A stretch of DNA of 64,000 nucleotides from Chloroflexota bacterium (GCA_019873655.1 JAIOAU010000003.1:150304-214303); one strand, 5' to 3'; shown: positions 9,270-18,874, counted from the stretch's first letter. Notes: generated by a model not told the origin, from the letters alone. Numbers and translations are program-made.

Positions 9270-10316
9270 TTACACGCTTCGGGCGGGGACAGAAATCACA
9301 ATCCGAGAACCTTTGCCGGGGGCGCTGTCGATCTCGAAATTGCCGCCCAGCATCTCGACCCGCTCGCGAATGACCTTCAACCCGAGCCCGCCCTCTTTGC
9401 CAACCACTTCCGGATCAAATCCTTTGCCGTTATCCTCAACGGCCATCTTGAGCATGTCCTCCCCCATATCCACCTGAATCTTGACCAGCGTGGCCTGGCT
9501 ATGGCGGGCAGCATTGCCCACCAATTCTTGCATGGCGCGGAAAATCATCACCTCCAGATAAGGCTCCAGCCGGCGCTCATTGCCCGAAACTGTGACGTTG
9601 ATATCCACCCCCGACTGTTCTTTGAACGTGTCGGCGTAGCGTCGAATGGTCGGCACCAGCCCCAGGTCGTCGAGCATCATCGGGCGCAACTCGAAGATGA
9701 AATTGCGCACCTTCTGAAAGGTGTTCATGGCGGCAGCCTTCAGATTGCCCAGTTCGGTCTTGGCCTGCACGGGGTCCATATCCAGCAAACGCATGGCGAT
9801 CTCGGTCTGCAAGATGAAGTTGGACAGCGCCTGCGCCGGACCATCGTGCATCTGACGCGACAGACGCTGACGTTCGGCCTCCTGGGCGTTGACCAGCATC
9901 TCGACGCTGGTCATTTCCCCTTTTCCGCTTCGGTTGCCGCCTCCCGCCCCGCTACCGCCCAGTTGCGCCAGCAACCTTTCCAGGGCCGCCTTATGTCTTT
10001 CCAGATGAGCCTGGTCGCTCTGCAATTTCTCCAATTGACCGCGCATCACGAACAGACGCTGTTGCGCATCCAGCGCCGAATCATACGCCATGCGAATCTC
10101 CTGCGCCGAGGCCCGATCCAGTTGACCCTGAACCTGCTGCAGGTGAGCCGTGATGGCGGCATTCCGCTGAGTCAGTTTGCCTACCTCGACGCGGCTCTGT
10201 TCGAGCATCAGCGTAACTTCTTTCAGGGCGCGCTCGGTTTCCTCCAATTCTGCCTGGATGATCTGGCGGGGATCCTCCGCCGAATCAACCGCACCGGATT
10301 CGTTTTCTGCGATCAT
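9270..10316 (-). CDS. Soluble NarL/DegS-type sensor histidine kinase
   Basis: 348 residues with no membrane segment. Residues 20-120 are predicted coiled coil (QAELEETERALKEVTLMLEQ onward), in place of a sensor domain. A HisKA_3 dimerisation domain follows, with the phospho-acceptor His in SRQMHDGPAQALSN. The C-terminal HATPase has N-box ELVGNAARHS and G-boxes DNGKGFD and GGLGL. It lies 12 bases after its likely partner regulator and faces away from cpaB. The input signal is unknown. Confidence 0.88.
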   Translation of the reverse strand: MIAENESGAVDSAEDPRQIIQAELEETERALKEVTLMLEQSRVEVGKLTQRNAAITAHLQQVQGQLDRASAQEIRMAYDSALDAQQRLFVMRGQLEKLQSDQAHLERHKAALERLLAQLGGSGAGGGNRSGKGEMTSVEMLVNAQEAERQRLSRQMHDGPAQALSNFILQTEIAMRLLDMDPVQAKTELGNLKAAAMNTFQKVRNFIFELRPMMLDDLGLVPTIRRYADTFKEQSGVDINVTVSGNERRLEPYLEVMIFRAMQELVGNAARHSQATLVKIQVDMGEDMLKMAVEDNGKGFDPEVVGKEGGLGLKVIRERVEMLGGNFEIDSAPGKGSRIVISVPARSV

Positions 10317-10328
10317 AAAGGGCTACTC

Positions 10329-11030
10329 CTACGCCTTGAGATTCGTATTCGTATCGTACAACTGCACCCAACCGCGTTTAAGGGCGTAAACGACCGCTTG
10401 CGTTCGGTCCTCGACGCCGAACTTGCGCAAAATCGAAGTGACATGGTTCTTAACGGTCTGATGACTGATGCCCAAGGCCACGGCAATTTCTTTGTTGCTC
10501 ATGCCGCGCACGACGCAAGACAACACTTCCATTTCGCGGTCGGAAAGAGGATGGAAAGGACTGCCCGGTTCGCTGTACAGATGCCGCGCCTTTTCCATCT
10601 CATGTTCCAGCCAGCGTTCCAGATCGCCCGGCGTAAACACGCGGTCCTCGATGACATATTTCCCGTTCACGACTTCCCGAATAGCGCGAATCAAACTCTC
10701 TGGATCGACATCTTTGGAACAATAAGCCGCTGCGCCAGCCCAGGCGGCATGCAACACCTGTTCGTGGTCATTATAGGCGGTCAACAGGATCACGCGCGTG
10801 GGTAATTTGTCCTGGACAATTTGACGGGTCACCTGCTGACCGTTGATTCCCGGCAAGTTGATGTCCACCACGGCCACGGTCGGCCGCAAAGAACGAATCA
10901 GCACCAGCGCCTCGTCCCCCGTCGAGGCCTCTCCGATCACTTTGAAACCCGGTTCCAGCGACAGGGCGTCGGCCACGCCGTGTCGAAAGAGGGGATGGTC
11001 ATCGACAATCACAATCGTTATTTCATCCAT
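10329..11030 (-). CDS. NarL/FixJ-family response regulator
   Basis: 233 residues: receiver domain (4-120) with the acidic pair at 10-11, Asp56 in VAVVDINLPG and a C-terminal LuxR-type helix-turn-helix (LSDREMEVLSCVVRGMSNKEIAVALGIS onward). It is transcribed ahead of the adjacent kinase, giving an orthodox pair. Targets are unknown; the neighbouring tad operon is one possibility. Confidence 0.9.
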   Translation of the reverse strand: MDEITIVIVDDHPLFRHGVADALSLEPGFKVIGEASTGDEALVLIRSLRPTVAVVDINLPGINGQQVTRQIVQDKLPTRVILLTAYNDHEQVLHAAWAGAAAYCSKDVDPESLIRAIREVVNGKYVIEDRVFTPGDLERWLEHEMEKARHLYSEPGSPFHPLSDREMEVLSCVVRGMSNKEIAVALGISHQTVKNHVTSILRKFGVEDRTQAVVYALKRGWVQLYDTNTNLKA

Positions 11031-11123
11031 TACCGCCTCGACTCTTCATGAGTATAGCACAGGTCTGGCAAGCCAACAATTAATGAAATCTTGCAGATGC
11101 AAAAAACGCGCCCGTCCCGTCTC

Positions 11124-12623
11124 TTACCGACCCCGCCAGCGGTACACCGTCATGTGAATCGCCTCGTCGCCGGGCGCGCCGGCCACGAAAACGGGTTCCA
11201 GGCCGGAGGTCAAGAGCGGATACCAGTCGGGGAAAGCCACCAGGTAATCCACGCCGCGTTCGTCCAAGTACTCCGCCAGGCGGGTCTCGTCACGAATAAA
11301 CGGAATCACCTCCGGCGAGATCAGACCGGCCAAATCCACCAGCGGGCGCTGCGTAAAGTACCCGACCGCGCCGATGTCATGTACGGCGATCAGACTCTCG
11401 GTCGGTAGATTGGCCGCCATCCAGCGGGCCGTCTCCACCATGTCGGTCTCGATGAAGCGGACGTCCTCTCCGTAGGAACGGACGCCCAACCCCCAGAACC
11501 CGGCGCCGACCAGCAAAAGGGACGCCGCCCAAACGACGCGCAGACGCCAAAGCATCCCCCGCCAGGTCCTGCGGGCGCCCATCCAGGCCAGGAATCCGGC
11601 CATCCCGAAGAAAAAATAAACCGGCACGGCTGGCATGTAGTAGCGGCCATGCTGGTAAGCCGGCAGACGCAGCAGGTAGATGCCCACGTAGCCGAACATC
11701 CACAATAGAGCAGCCATTTCTCCCCACGCCCGCCGCCGGAGGGCCGAACGGACGGCCAGGACGAAGCCCGGCAGCAGGAGGAGGGAGGGGCCGGTCAGAA
11801 ATTGCAGCCCCACCTCGCCGATCCGCTCCCATAACGGACGCGCCTGCCAGAAGACATATTCGGCCTGCTTGGCGTAGAACGTCGTGGGCATCATCGCCCC
11901 GGCCAGCGTTAGATTGAATAGCAAATAGAGGGTAAAAAAAAGGCCGAAGCCGAACAACGTCGAACCGACGGCCCGCAAACGCCGCCTCCAGCCGTCCTCG
12001 GTCAGCAGCGCCGCGAACAGCAGCGGCCCCAGCAGGGTGACGCCGTCGGGCCGCGTCCACACGCTGACGCCGCTCAGCACACCCATCCCCAGCCAGCGCC
12101 GCCGACCGGCGCCCGTCAGTCCCGCCAGTACTTGAAAGATGAGCAGGGCATGCAGGAGGGTTTCCATGCCCGAAAAAGCCGCCCAGCCGAGATGCCACTC
12201 AAAGACGATGAACAGCCCCGCCCAGGGAATCGCGCTGCGGTACGTCTCGACCAGGCGGCGCAGATAGACTTCCATCTGAAAGGCCAGCAGCCAGAGCAGG
12301 ACTGCGCCAAGCAGATACGTCCAGACGTAGGGGGAAAGGCGCAGCCAGAACCCCACCGCCAGCAGCGCCGTCCAGAGCGGAGCCGTGGAGCCGCCCGACG
12401 GCTCGCCCGGTACAAAGGCCCATTCGCCGCGCAGGGCCAGGTTGCGGGCGTAGGTTTGATGAATCCAAGAATCGTCCAGCGGGAAGCCGATTCGCAACGT
12501 CAACGCGCTGGCCAGCAGATAGCCCGCCGCGCTGACGACGACCGCCACCATCAGAATCAGCGCCAGCCGTCCCCTCGGCGCGGCGTCAGGGAGAGGGCGC
12601 GATTCGGAAGAGGCGCGTCTCAT
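11124..12623 (-). CDS. GT-C type membrane glycosyltransferase (ArnT/PMT-like)
   Basis: 499 residues with 10 or more hydrophobic helices and an acidic first outer loop (PLDDSWIHQTYARNLA) like the Asp-containing catalytic loop of ArnT/PMT (GT39/83) enzymes. These enzymes use lipid-linked sugars outside the membrane. The C-terminal soluble part (from about 400) resembles the periplasmic region of such enzymes. The start at 12623 is chosen because GGAGAACTGG precedes the ATG; it overlaps the upstream gene by 38 bases. It ends a four-gene run. Confidence 0.75.
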   Translation of the reverse strand: MRRASSESRPLPDAAPRGRLALILMVAVVVSAAGYLLASALTLRIGFPLDDSWIHQTYARNLALRGEWAFVPGEPSGGSTAPLWTALLAVGFWLRLSPYVWTYLLGAVLLWLLAFQMEVYLRRLVETYRSAIPWAGLFIVFEWHLGWAAFSGMETLLHALLIFQVLAGLTGAGRRRWLGMGVLSGVSVWTRPDGVTLLGPLLFAALLTEDGWRRRLRAVGSTLFGFGLFFTLYLLFNLTLAGAMMPTTFYAKQAEYVFWQARPLWERIGEVGLQFLTGPSLLLLPGFVLAVRSALRRRAWGEMAALLWMFGYVGIYLLRLPAYQHGRYYMPAVPVYFFFGMAGFLAWMGARRTWRGMLWRLRVVWAASLLLVGAGFWGLGVRSYGEDVRFIETDMVETARWMAANLPTESLIAVHDIGAVGYFTQRPLVDLAGLISPEVIPFIRDETRLAEYLDERGVDYLVAFPDWYPLLTSGLEPVFVAGAPGDEAIHMTVYRWRGR

Positions 12624-14136
12624 CCAGTTCTCCAAGATATTCGAATGCGGGATAGTCTTGCGGATGTTCATATAAATCCCTCAACGCGCCCGCCGCGCCG
12701 GGAGGTTCCAGCACCAGGTAGCGGGCGCTGAAACGGCGCGCCGCCTCCAGGGCCTCTGCCACGCCCTCGTTGGGGATGGCAATCGCCGGGCGGCCCGTCA
12801 TGGCATAATAGGCGGGCGGGTTGCGCGTCATCACCACTTCCTCCGGCCGGGCCCCCGCCTGGCGCAAGAAGACCTCCGCCTGCTGGTAGACGTACTCGCC
12901 CTCATTCCAGCCGCTGTCGACCACCCGCACCTTGACCAGGAAAAGACTGAACAGGACGGCCATCAACACCAGCGAGGCCTGCAGCGCCCCGCTCAGCCGT
13001 TTCAGCCGGGGCCTCGCCGCCAGTCCCTCCAGCCCGAGCGGGGCGAGGACGAACCACAGCGGCTGGAACGCCGCGCCGGCGTGAAAGAAGCCGCCGCGCA
13101 CGCTCGCAAACGGGAAGAGCAGACTCTCGGTCAGCAGCAACGCGCACCAACCCAGCGCGCCCAGGCGCACGATCTTGTCTCCGCGCCGCCGCCAGGCCCC
13201 GGCAATGATGAGCGGAGCGAGGAAAATCAACCCCTGGGCCGCGAAGGCCGTCCCCAGATTCTGGAGCAGCGCCTCCAGCCGCGCCGCCAACGCCTCCTCC
13301 CAGCCGGCGGCCAGCCAGGAGTGGAAAGTGAAACGCTCAGGCCGGAACGAGAAAATCTGGCCGTATTCCGTCATCCACAGCACGTACCGTCCGCCAGGCG
13401 GCAACGGCGCGCCGAAGACCTGCACGTTGCGTCCGAACCACGGCCCCATGACGAGCAGGTAACCCGCCAGGGCGATCCCCGCCGCGCCGAGGGCGCGGCG
13501 CGCCGGCCGGGGCGAGAAGACGAGCGCCGCCCCCAGCGTCAGCGGCAGCCAGAGCAGGCCGTCGCTGCGCGCCAGGTTGAACAGCCCGGCCAGCAGGCCC
13601 AGGCCGAACGGCGTGAGAGGCCGCCAGCGTCCGGTCAGGAGCAGGAAATACAGCGTTCCGAACAGAAGATAGAAAGCATAATTATCTGTCGTGGCAATGA
13701 AAGGAAGATAGTAGCCAGAAAAGACGGCCAGCAACCCGGCCGCGAGGGCCGGTCCGCGGCGGGATGAAAACCGCCAGGCCAGCCAAGCCGTCAGCGGCGG
13801 GAACAGCGCCGCCGCCAGGACGAAGAAGAGGCGCGCCGCCAGGAAATCCGTCCGCCCGAGGAGCGCCATGCCCCCCGCCGCCGCCAGCGAAGCAAGCGGA
13901 TACCAGTAGGCGTGCGAAGGATGCGGCAAAGACTGGGGATGGTCGAGATAATTCCACAGGAACGGCTCCTGGAACCCCAGCCCGCGCGCCAGCGCCAGGC
14001 CGCCGGCATAGTAGTAAGCGGCGTCCATGTACCCCGGCACCGGCTGGAGCGCCGCCACGCCCAGCGCCGCCAGCAAGGCCAGAGCGAAGAGCAGGAGCAA
14101 ATCCCGGCGTCGAAGAGCAGAGTCTGCGCGGATCAT
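12586..14136 (-). CDS. GT-C type membrane glycosyltransferase
   Basis: 516 residues, multi-spanning. The first loop (GYMDAAYYYAGGLALARGLGF, then LPHPSHAYWYPL) holds the acidic residue expected of a GT-C catalytic site, and a C-terminal soluble domain follows (from about 430). It is clearly paralogous to the next gene upstream, which has the same loop pattern and a matching MGPWFGRN motif, so this is a tandem duplication. Acceptor and donor are unknown; surface polysaccharide or protein glycosylation is likely. Confidence 0.72.
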   Translation of the reverse strand: MIRADSALRRRDLLLLFALALLAALGVAALQPVPGYMDAAYYYAGGLALARGLGFQEPFLWNYLDHPQSLPHPSHAYWYPLASLAAAGGMALLGRTDFLAARLFFVLAAALFPPLTAWLAWRFSSRRGPALAAGLLAVFSGYYLPFIATTDNYAFYLLFGTLYFLLLTGRWRPLTPFGLGLLAGLFNLARSDGLLWLPLTLGAALVFSPRPARRALGAAGIALAGYLLVMGPWFGRNVQVFGAPLPPGGRYVLWMTEYGQIFSFRPERFTFHSWLAAGWEEALAARLEALLQNLGTAFAAQGLIFLAPLIIAGAWRRRGDKIVRLGALGWCALLLTESLLFPFASVRGGFFHAGAAFQPLWFVLAPLGLEGLAARPRLKRLSGALQASLVLMAVLFSLFLVKVRVVDSGWNEGEYVYQQAEVFLRQAGARPEEVVMTRNPPAYYAMTGRPAIAIPNEGVAEALEAARRFSARYLVLEPPGAAGALRDLYEHPQDYPAFEYLGELDETRLFRIAPSP

Positions 14137-15720
14137 CTACGGTTGCCCGGGCCAAGCCGGATCGAACGCGAACAGCCGCGCCCCATCCACCTCGCCCAGA
14201 TAGATGAGACCGGGCGGCTGTTCGTCCAGGCGGTAAAGCGGCAGGAGGCCATCCGGCGCGCTGCCCGCCTCCAGGACGAGAAATCTGGCCCCGTACCTTT
14301 CGGCCGCCAGCAAAGCCGTCTCTGGGCCGCCGTCTGGCACGGCAATGGCCGGGTTGCCCGAAGCCAGATAGAAACCGGGCGGATCGGCGACCATAACGAC
14401 CTGACCAGGACGCAGGCCGGCGTCTCTCAAGGCCTGGGCACATTGGCTATACGCAACGTAATCGCGACCCCAGGCCTGACTCTCCGTCCCCGCGCCGAAG
14501 ACGCGGCCCCACACGATGACCGCCGTCAACAACGCCGCGACAACCGCCAGCGCCGGACGGAACACCGCCCCGGCGCGGGAATCCCAGCCGCGGCGACGCC
14601 GTCCCCACTCCAGGAACGACTCCAACCCCAGCGGGGCCAGCGCCCACCAGACCGGCTGCAGGGCTGCCCCGGCGTGGAAGAAGCCGCCGCGCGCCCCGGC
14701 GTAGGGAAAGACCGCCGTCATGACGGTCAGCGTCAGCAGCCAGGCCAGCCCGGCCAGTTGGACGCGGCGCTCGCCGCGCAAGCGCCAGCCCGCCAGCAGG
14801 ACGAGCGGAGACAAGAAAGCCTCCCCTTGCACGCCGAAAGCCGTCGCCAGGTTCATGCCCAGCGCCCACAGACGCGCTCCCAGAATGGCCGCCGCGCCCG
14901 AATCCAGCCAGGCCGCGAACGTGATTCGATCGGAGGGGAAAGAGAAAATCTGGTTGTAGGAGGTCAGCCAGAGCATCTTCGTCCCGCCGGGGGCCAGCGG
15001 CGCGCCGAATACCGCCAGGTTGCGCCCGAACCACGGCCCCATCACGAGCAAATACCCTGCCAAGACGCCCAGGACAGCCCACAACGACAGGAGGCGGGCA
15101 GACGAGGGCGGCCGCGGCATGCAGAACAGGACGGCCAGCAAGGCCAACAGCAGCCAGAGCAAGCCGTCGGCGCGGGCGAGGTGCATCAGACCGGCCAGCA
15201 AGCCCAGGCCAACAGCGCGCCCGACGGTCACCGGACGGCCAACCAGGAGAAAGAAAAGTCCGCCGAAGAGCATGTAGAGGCCGAAGGTGTCGGTGATCGG
15301 CAGGAAAGGCAGGTAAAACCCCGAAAAGACGGCCAGCAGGCCGGCCAGGAGCGCCAGGTCGCGGCGGGAGGCGAAGGACCAGGCCAGGGCGGCGGTCAAA
15401 GGAGGGAGGAGGGCGGCCACGGCCAGGAATCCGAGGCGGGCGGAGAACCAGGTCGAGGGTCCGGGCAGCGCCGCGCCGGCCGCAGCCAGGAGGGAGGCCA
15501 GGGGCATCCAGTAGGCATGCGAGGGGTGCGGCAGTCCGGCCGGGTCGTCGAGGTAATTCCACAGATAAGGTTCGCGAAAACCCCGCCCCGCCGCCAGTTG
15601 CAATCCGCCGGCGTAGTAGTAATTGGCATCCAGGTAACCGGGAGAGGGCTGGAAAGCGGCTACCGACCCGGCCACCAGGAGGCCGGCCAGCGCCAGAAGG
15701 AGGTGCCTCTGCCAGGTCAT
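14137..15720 (-). CDS. GT-C type membrane glycosyltransferase, paralogue of the neighbour
   Basis: 527 residues. It begins MTWQRHLLLALAG, then has the loop GYLDANYYYAGGLQLAAGRGF and LPHPSHAYWMPL, nearly the same pattern as the gene at 12586-14136, including MGPWFGRN. The ATG overlaps the stop of the preceding gene (ATGA), so translation is probably coupled. A much longer frame can be read upstream, but it lies on the opposite frame of a real gene and is not coding. Confidence 0.75.
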   Translation of the reverse strand: MTWQRHLLLALAGLLVAGSVAAFQPSPGYLDANYYYAGGLQLAAGRGFREPYLWNYLDDPAGLPHPSHAYWMPLASLLAAAGAALPGPSTWFSARLGFLAVAALLPPLTAALAWSFASRRDLALLAGLLAVFSGFYLPFLPITDTFGLYMLFGGLFFLLVGRPVTVGRAVGLGLLAGLMHLARADGLLWLLLALLAVLFCMPRPPSSARLLSLWAVLGVLAGYLLVMGPWFGRNLAVFGAPLAPGGTKMLWLTSYNQIFSFPSDRITFAAWLDSGAAAILGARLWALGMNLATAFGVQGEAFLSPLVLLAGWRLRGERRVQLAGLAWLLTLTVMTAVFPYAGARGGFFHAGAALQPVWWALAPLGLESFLEWGRRRRGWDSRAGAVFRPALAVVAALLTAVIVWGRVFGAGTESQAWGRDYVAYSQCAQALRDAGLRPGQVVMVADPPGFYLASGNPAIAVPDGGPETALLAAERYGARFLVLEAGSAPDGLLPLYRLDEQPPGLIYLGEVDGARLFAFDPAWPGQP

Positions 15721-16976
15721 AGAGTCTTGATTTCGGCCTCCACCCGCTCCAGCCAGGTGCGGAAGGGACGCACCGCCCACCAGCGCACCCAATAGAGGCC
15801 CACCAACAGCAGGAGGGGGAACGAGAAGAAGAGCGCGGCGGTCAACGCCTTGCAAGCGCCCGCTTCCATAAAGCCCAGGTAAGCCGCCCATCCGCCCGCC
15901 AGGAGGATCAACAGCAGCCAGCCGCTGACCCCCCAGCCGCGCGGCCGCGACCAGCGTTCGTTGAGCAGAGAGAGCAAGACCACCAGCGGCAGGAGCAGGA
16001 AAACAGAACCGTCGAGCGTCACGGGGATGCCCATCAGCGGCGAGACGGCCAGGGTCAGCGAAGCCGTCCAGAGGACGTGACGGAAGTCCTTGCCGCGCAC
16101 GGCGCGCCACTCGATGAAGAGGAGGATGGACAGGAGGGCAGTCAGCGCCCAGCCGAGGCGTCCGCCGATGGCCGGCCACCAGTCTGCCATGATGCGCCCG
16201 GGACTCAACAGCGGCAGGAACTGCGAGTGGGAGTACAGGCCGCGCAGCCAGGGCATGAACCAGCCGGGGTAGAGGAAGAACGACAAGCCCAGCAGGATCA
16301 ACAAGGTCATTCCCAGGCCGGAAAGGACCCGCCAGCGCCGGTTGAGCGCGACCCACCAGAAGATAAAGAGCAGGAAAACGGCCATGCTGTTCGGCTGGCA
16401 AAGCGGCAGAATCAGCAAAGCGCCTGCCACTTCGTCTTGCCCGGCCCGCAAAGCCGCCAAAACGCCCGCCACGCCCAGGGCGGCCAAAATGATAGGCTTC
16501 GCCTCCAGCCAGATGTGTAGAATCGGCGGCCAGAGGAAAAAGAAGAGGAACAAGAGCGGCGTCAGGAGGCGACCCGGCTTCCAGCGGCCCAGGCGCAGAC
16601 TCAGCACGACCAGGCCCGCCAGGCTGGCCTGCAGGAGCAGAGTCCACAGGCCGCGCGCCAGGGCGTAATCCCGCAAGAGGGCCAGCGGGAAAAAGAAAAT
16701 CTCGATGAAGAAAGGCAGATACAGGCGCAGCGGATTCTGGCCTTCTTCCGCCAGGCGGCCATAGTGCAGAATCTGCGCCCGCTGGGCGGCTTGCGTTTCA
16801 TAGGGACTGACGCCGTAGCGCAAGAAGGTCTGCGCGCCCAGCCAGGGGACGAGGAAAGCCGTCTCGCCAGGGTGGTCGCGGGCGTAGAGAGTGTTGGCCC
16901 ACACCAGGCCGCCAAGAACAGCCAGGAGCAGGCACACAAAGAACACAGAGACGATGACGAAGAAAGCGCGGGACAA
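15717..16976 (-). CDS. GT87-like (DUF2029) polyprenol-dependent membrane transferase
   Basis: 419 residues, about 10 membrane helices, beginning SRAFFVIVSVFFVCLLLAVLGG. The loop after the first helix (FLRYGVSPYETQAAQRAQILHYG) fits the GT87 mannosyltransferase family, which uses polyprenyl-phosphate sugars. The start at 16976 is TTG with no ribosome site. A TATCAT box lies 13 bases upstream on the same strand, so the mRNA may be nearly leaderless. It is the first gene of the membrane transferase run. Confidence 0.68.
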   Translation of the reverse strand: MSRAFFVIVSVFFVCLLLAVLGGLVWANTLYARDHPGETAFLVPWLGAQTFLRYGVSPYETQAAQRAQILHYGRLAEEGQNPLRLYLPFFIEIFFFPLALLRDYALARGLWTLLLQASLAGLVVLSLRLGRWKPGRLLTPLLFLFFFLWPPILHIWLEAKPIILAALGVAGVLAALRAGQDEVAGALLILPLCQPNSMAVFLLFIFWWVALNRRWRVLSGLGMTLLILLGLSFFLYPGWFMPWLRGLYSHSQFLPLLSPGRIMADWWPAIGGRLGWALTALLSILLFIEWRAVRGKDFRHVLWTASLTLAVSPLMGIPVTLDGSVFLLLPLVVLLSLLNERWSRPRGWGVSGWLLLILLAGGWAAYLGFMEAGACKALTAALFFSFPLLLLVGLYWVRWWAVRPFRTWLERVEAEIKTL

Positions 16977-17152
16977 AGTAAACCGGGGGTATGATAAAAT
17001 GGAAACGGAGGGGTCGCCAGGAAGAATTCTACCTTACAATGGCAGGAGGGGCAACTGCAGAATCGTTCTCGGCCGGGACAAGTTGACAGCCGCCTGATCT
17101 GAGCGAACAATCCACGCCAAGCTATTGTCCAAGGTTTCTTGCTGGGAGGAAC

Positions 17153-17800
17153 ATGTCCGATCAAGAAAAGATTACCGTATTGATCGCCGACGATCATCCC
17201 GCCACCCGCGAAGGGATTCGCAGAATCCTGGAACAAGCCGCCGATATTTGCGTCGTGGGGGAAGCAAAGGATGGAATAGAAACAAAAAAACTGGTATCGC
17301 AGTTGCGCCCCAACGTGCTGATTTTGGATTTGATTATGCCGGGTCCCAGGCCGTCGGAAATCGAAAAATGGGTGCGCGAACATCATCCCGAAACTGTCTC
17401 GTTGATTCTCACCGCCCATGACCGGGACGCCTATCTTGCCCAAATGATGGAGGCCGGCGCAGCAGGTTATCTCTCGAAAAACGAATCGGGAGAAAGGCTG
17501 ATCAGCGCCATCCGGCGAGTTTCCAAAGGCGCGAACATTTTCGAGAAACAGCAATTGTTTCGCGTCCGGCAGTGGAAAAAAGATGTGGGGGCAAAGTGGC
17601 AAAGCCTGACAAAACGGGAGCGCGAAATTCTGCGCCTTTTGGCCGAGGGAAGGGCGAACAAAGAAATCGCTGCCGCCTGCGACATCGTGCTGAGGACGGT
17701 CGAGAAACATCTCGAGAACATCTACGAGAAGTTGGGGGTCCAGTCAAAAACCGAAGCCGCGTTATGGTGGGCAAAGCACAGTGCGGATTTTGCGAATTGA
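17153..17800 (+). CDS. NarL/FixJ-family response regulator (orphan)
   Basis: 215 residues: receiver domain with acidic pair 13-14 and Asp59 (VLILDLIMPG), and a C-terminal LuxR-type HTH (LTKREREILRLLAEGRANKEIAAACDI). A GGGAGGA site sits before the ATG. No kinase gene is adjacent; the flanking genes are a divergent transferase cluster and a lipoprotein. It is moderately less GC-rich than its neighbours. Confidence 0.9.
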   Translation: MSDQEKITVLIADDHPATREGIRRILEQAADICVVGEAKDGIETKKLVSQLRPNVLILDLIMPGPRPSEIEKWVREHHPETVSLILTAHDRDAYLAQMMEAGAAGYLSKNESGERLISAIRRVSKGANIFEKQQLFRVRQWKKDVGAKWQSLTKREREILRLLAEGRANKEIAAACDIVLRTVEKHLENIYEKLGVQSKTEAALWWAKHSADFAN

Positions 17801-17979
17801 AGAGCCGTTGTGGACATCCTACAATCTTCTAGAAGAGGTGGTTTAGACGTCTCAAAACCCTGAAATTGGTCTCTCCGTGCATCGAATTGCATGAATTGTA
17901 CGCAAAGGTTCGCGACATTCGACCTTTGACTTGCCAATCAACCCCAGCAGCCCAAATTCGAATCGACTGGAGGAATGGA
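17801..17979. other. Intergenic region, no feature recognised
   Basis: About 180 bases between the orphan regulator and the lipoprotein gene. It contains a short imperfect palindrome (ATCTTCTAGAAGA) near 17822 and the GGAGGAATGGA ribosome site of the next gene. No terminator with a clear U-tract was seen. Confidence 0.5.
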
Positions 17980-18834
17980 ATGAAAACTCCTCACGAGCGC
18001 AAGAAAACAGAGATCATCCTTTCTATCGCCCTCGCCTTTCTCCTGGCCGCCTGTCAACCCACGCCGACCGCGACCTCCGCGCCCGTTGCACCCCCCGCGC
18101 CGACCGCGACGCTTTCACAGATGGAAGCGGCCAGGCAGAGTCTCGACGCTTACTACACCGCCCTGATCGGACGAGACTACGCGCAAGCCGCAGCCCTGTT
18201 TACCACCCGAGTCGGCGTCGCCCAGAGCGAACTGATCCAGATGTGGCAAGAGAACGATCGGCAAGGCTGGAGAATCACCGGATATGAGATCGTCAACCAG
18301 CGCGAATACGACGAGACCAGAATCGTCTTCTGGGTCAGGATAAACCAGGAAGGAAGCGAACCGCCTCAATTCGATGCCATCAATGTATTACATCTGGAAG
18401 GAGACGGCTGGCTCGTCGGAAACGCCACGCTGGACAAGATTGCCCTGCAAGACAGGCCGCATACGCAAGACGGCGTGAGCGTGATTGCCAGCGTCTTCTT
18501 CCGCTACGTCGAGGGCTATGCGCTGTGGTTCAACATTCGCAATGAAGGCTCCGAGGCCTTGACCTGGGGCGGAGAAGGCGAGACTTGCGGGACGCTCGTC
18601 TTTGCCGACCGCGCCCTCGCCTCCCCCTGCGCCGCCGCGACCCAGATTCGCCCCGGCGAAGAGGTCAACGTCAGCCTGGTCTTCCTCGAAGACGTCCTCT
18701 CCCGCCCGAGGGACGAGCGTCCCGCCGCCATAGAGATCGCCTCTTTCTCGTGGGACCGCGACGGCGACGGCCTCCCCGATCCAGACCAGCAGCCCTGGTC
18801 CTTCCAGTTCGAACTGCGCTACGAGACCCCCTGA
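17980..18834 (+). CDS. Lipoprotein with DUF4878-like N-terminal domain
   Basis: 284 residues. A signal peptide ends in the lipobox LLAAC, and a Thr/Pro/Ala-rich linker (PTPTATSAPVAPPAPTAT) follows, typical of Chloroflexota lipoproteins. Residues 50-130 look like the small NTF2/Cif fold of DUF4878 proteins (LDAYYTALIGRDYAQAAALF). The C-terminal half resembles a beta domain and ends with a calcium-loop-like DGDGLPDPD. The start is set by TGGAGGAATGG before the ATG. Function is unknown. Confidence 0.72.
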   Translation: MKTPHERKKTEIILSIALAFLLAACQPTPTATSAPVAPPAPTATLSQMEAARQSLDAYYTALIGRDYAQAAALFTTRVGVAQSELIQMWQENDRQGWRITGYEIVNQREYDETRIVFWVRINQEGSEPPQFDAINVLHLEGDGWLVGNATLDKIALQDRPHTQDGVSVIASVFFRYVEGYALWFNIRNEGSEALTWGGEGETCGTLVFADRALASPCAAATQIRPGEEVNVSLVFLEDVLSRPRDERPAAIEIASFSWDRDGDGLPDPDQQPWSFQFELRYETP

Positions 18835-18858
18835 TTCGCGCCGAGAATATGCTATAAT
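18831..18858 (+). promoter_or_regulatory. Promoter of the aspS-asnS operon
   Basis: A perfect TATAAT at 18853-18858 with a weak CTGATT at 18831-18836 (16-base spacing) lies right after the lipoprotein stop. Predicted transcription starts near 18865, just before the GAGG ribosome site of the leader peptide. Confidence 0.6.
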
Positions 18859-18874
18859 AGCGCCCGAGGCAAGA

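Noticed and set aside
13912..15795. 627-residue Arg/Gln-rich open frame on the plus strand
   Set aside because: Shadow of the two transferase genes; no start signal and unnatural composition.
15721..16647. Long minus-strand frame upstream of the third transferase, giving an 836-residue protein
   Set aside because: The extra N terminus is Arg/Gly/Pro-rich and antiparallel in frame to the GT87-like gene; the real start is the ATGA at 15720.
17153..17800. Second two-component pair
   Set aside because: No kinase gene lies next to this regulator, so it is treated as an orphan.
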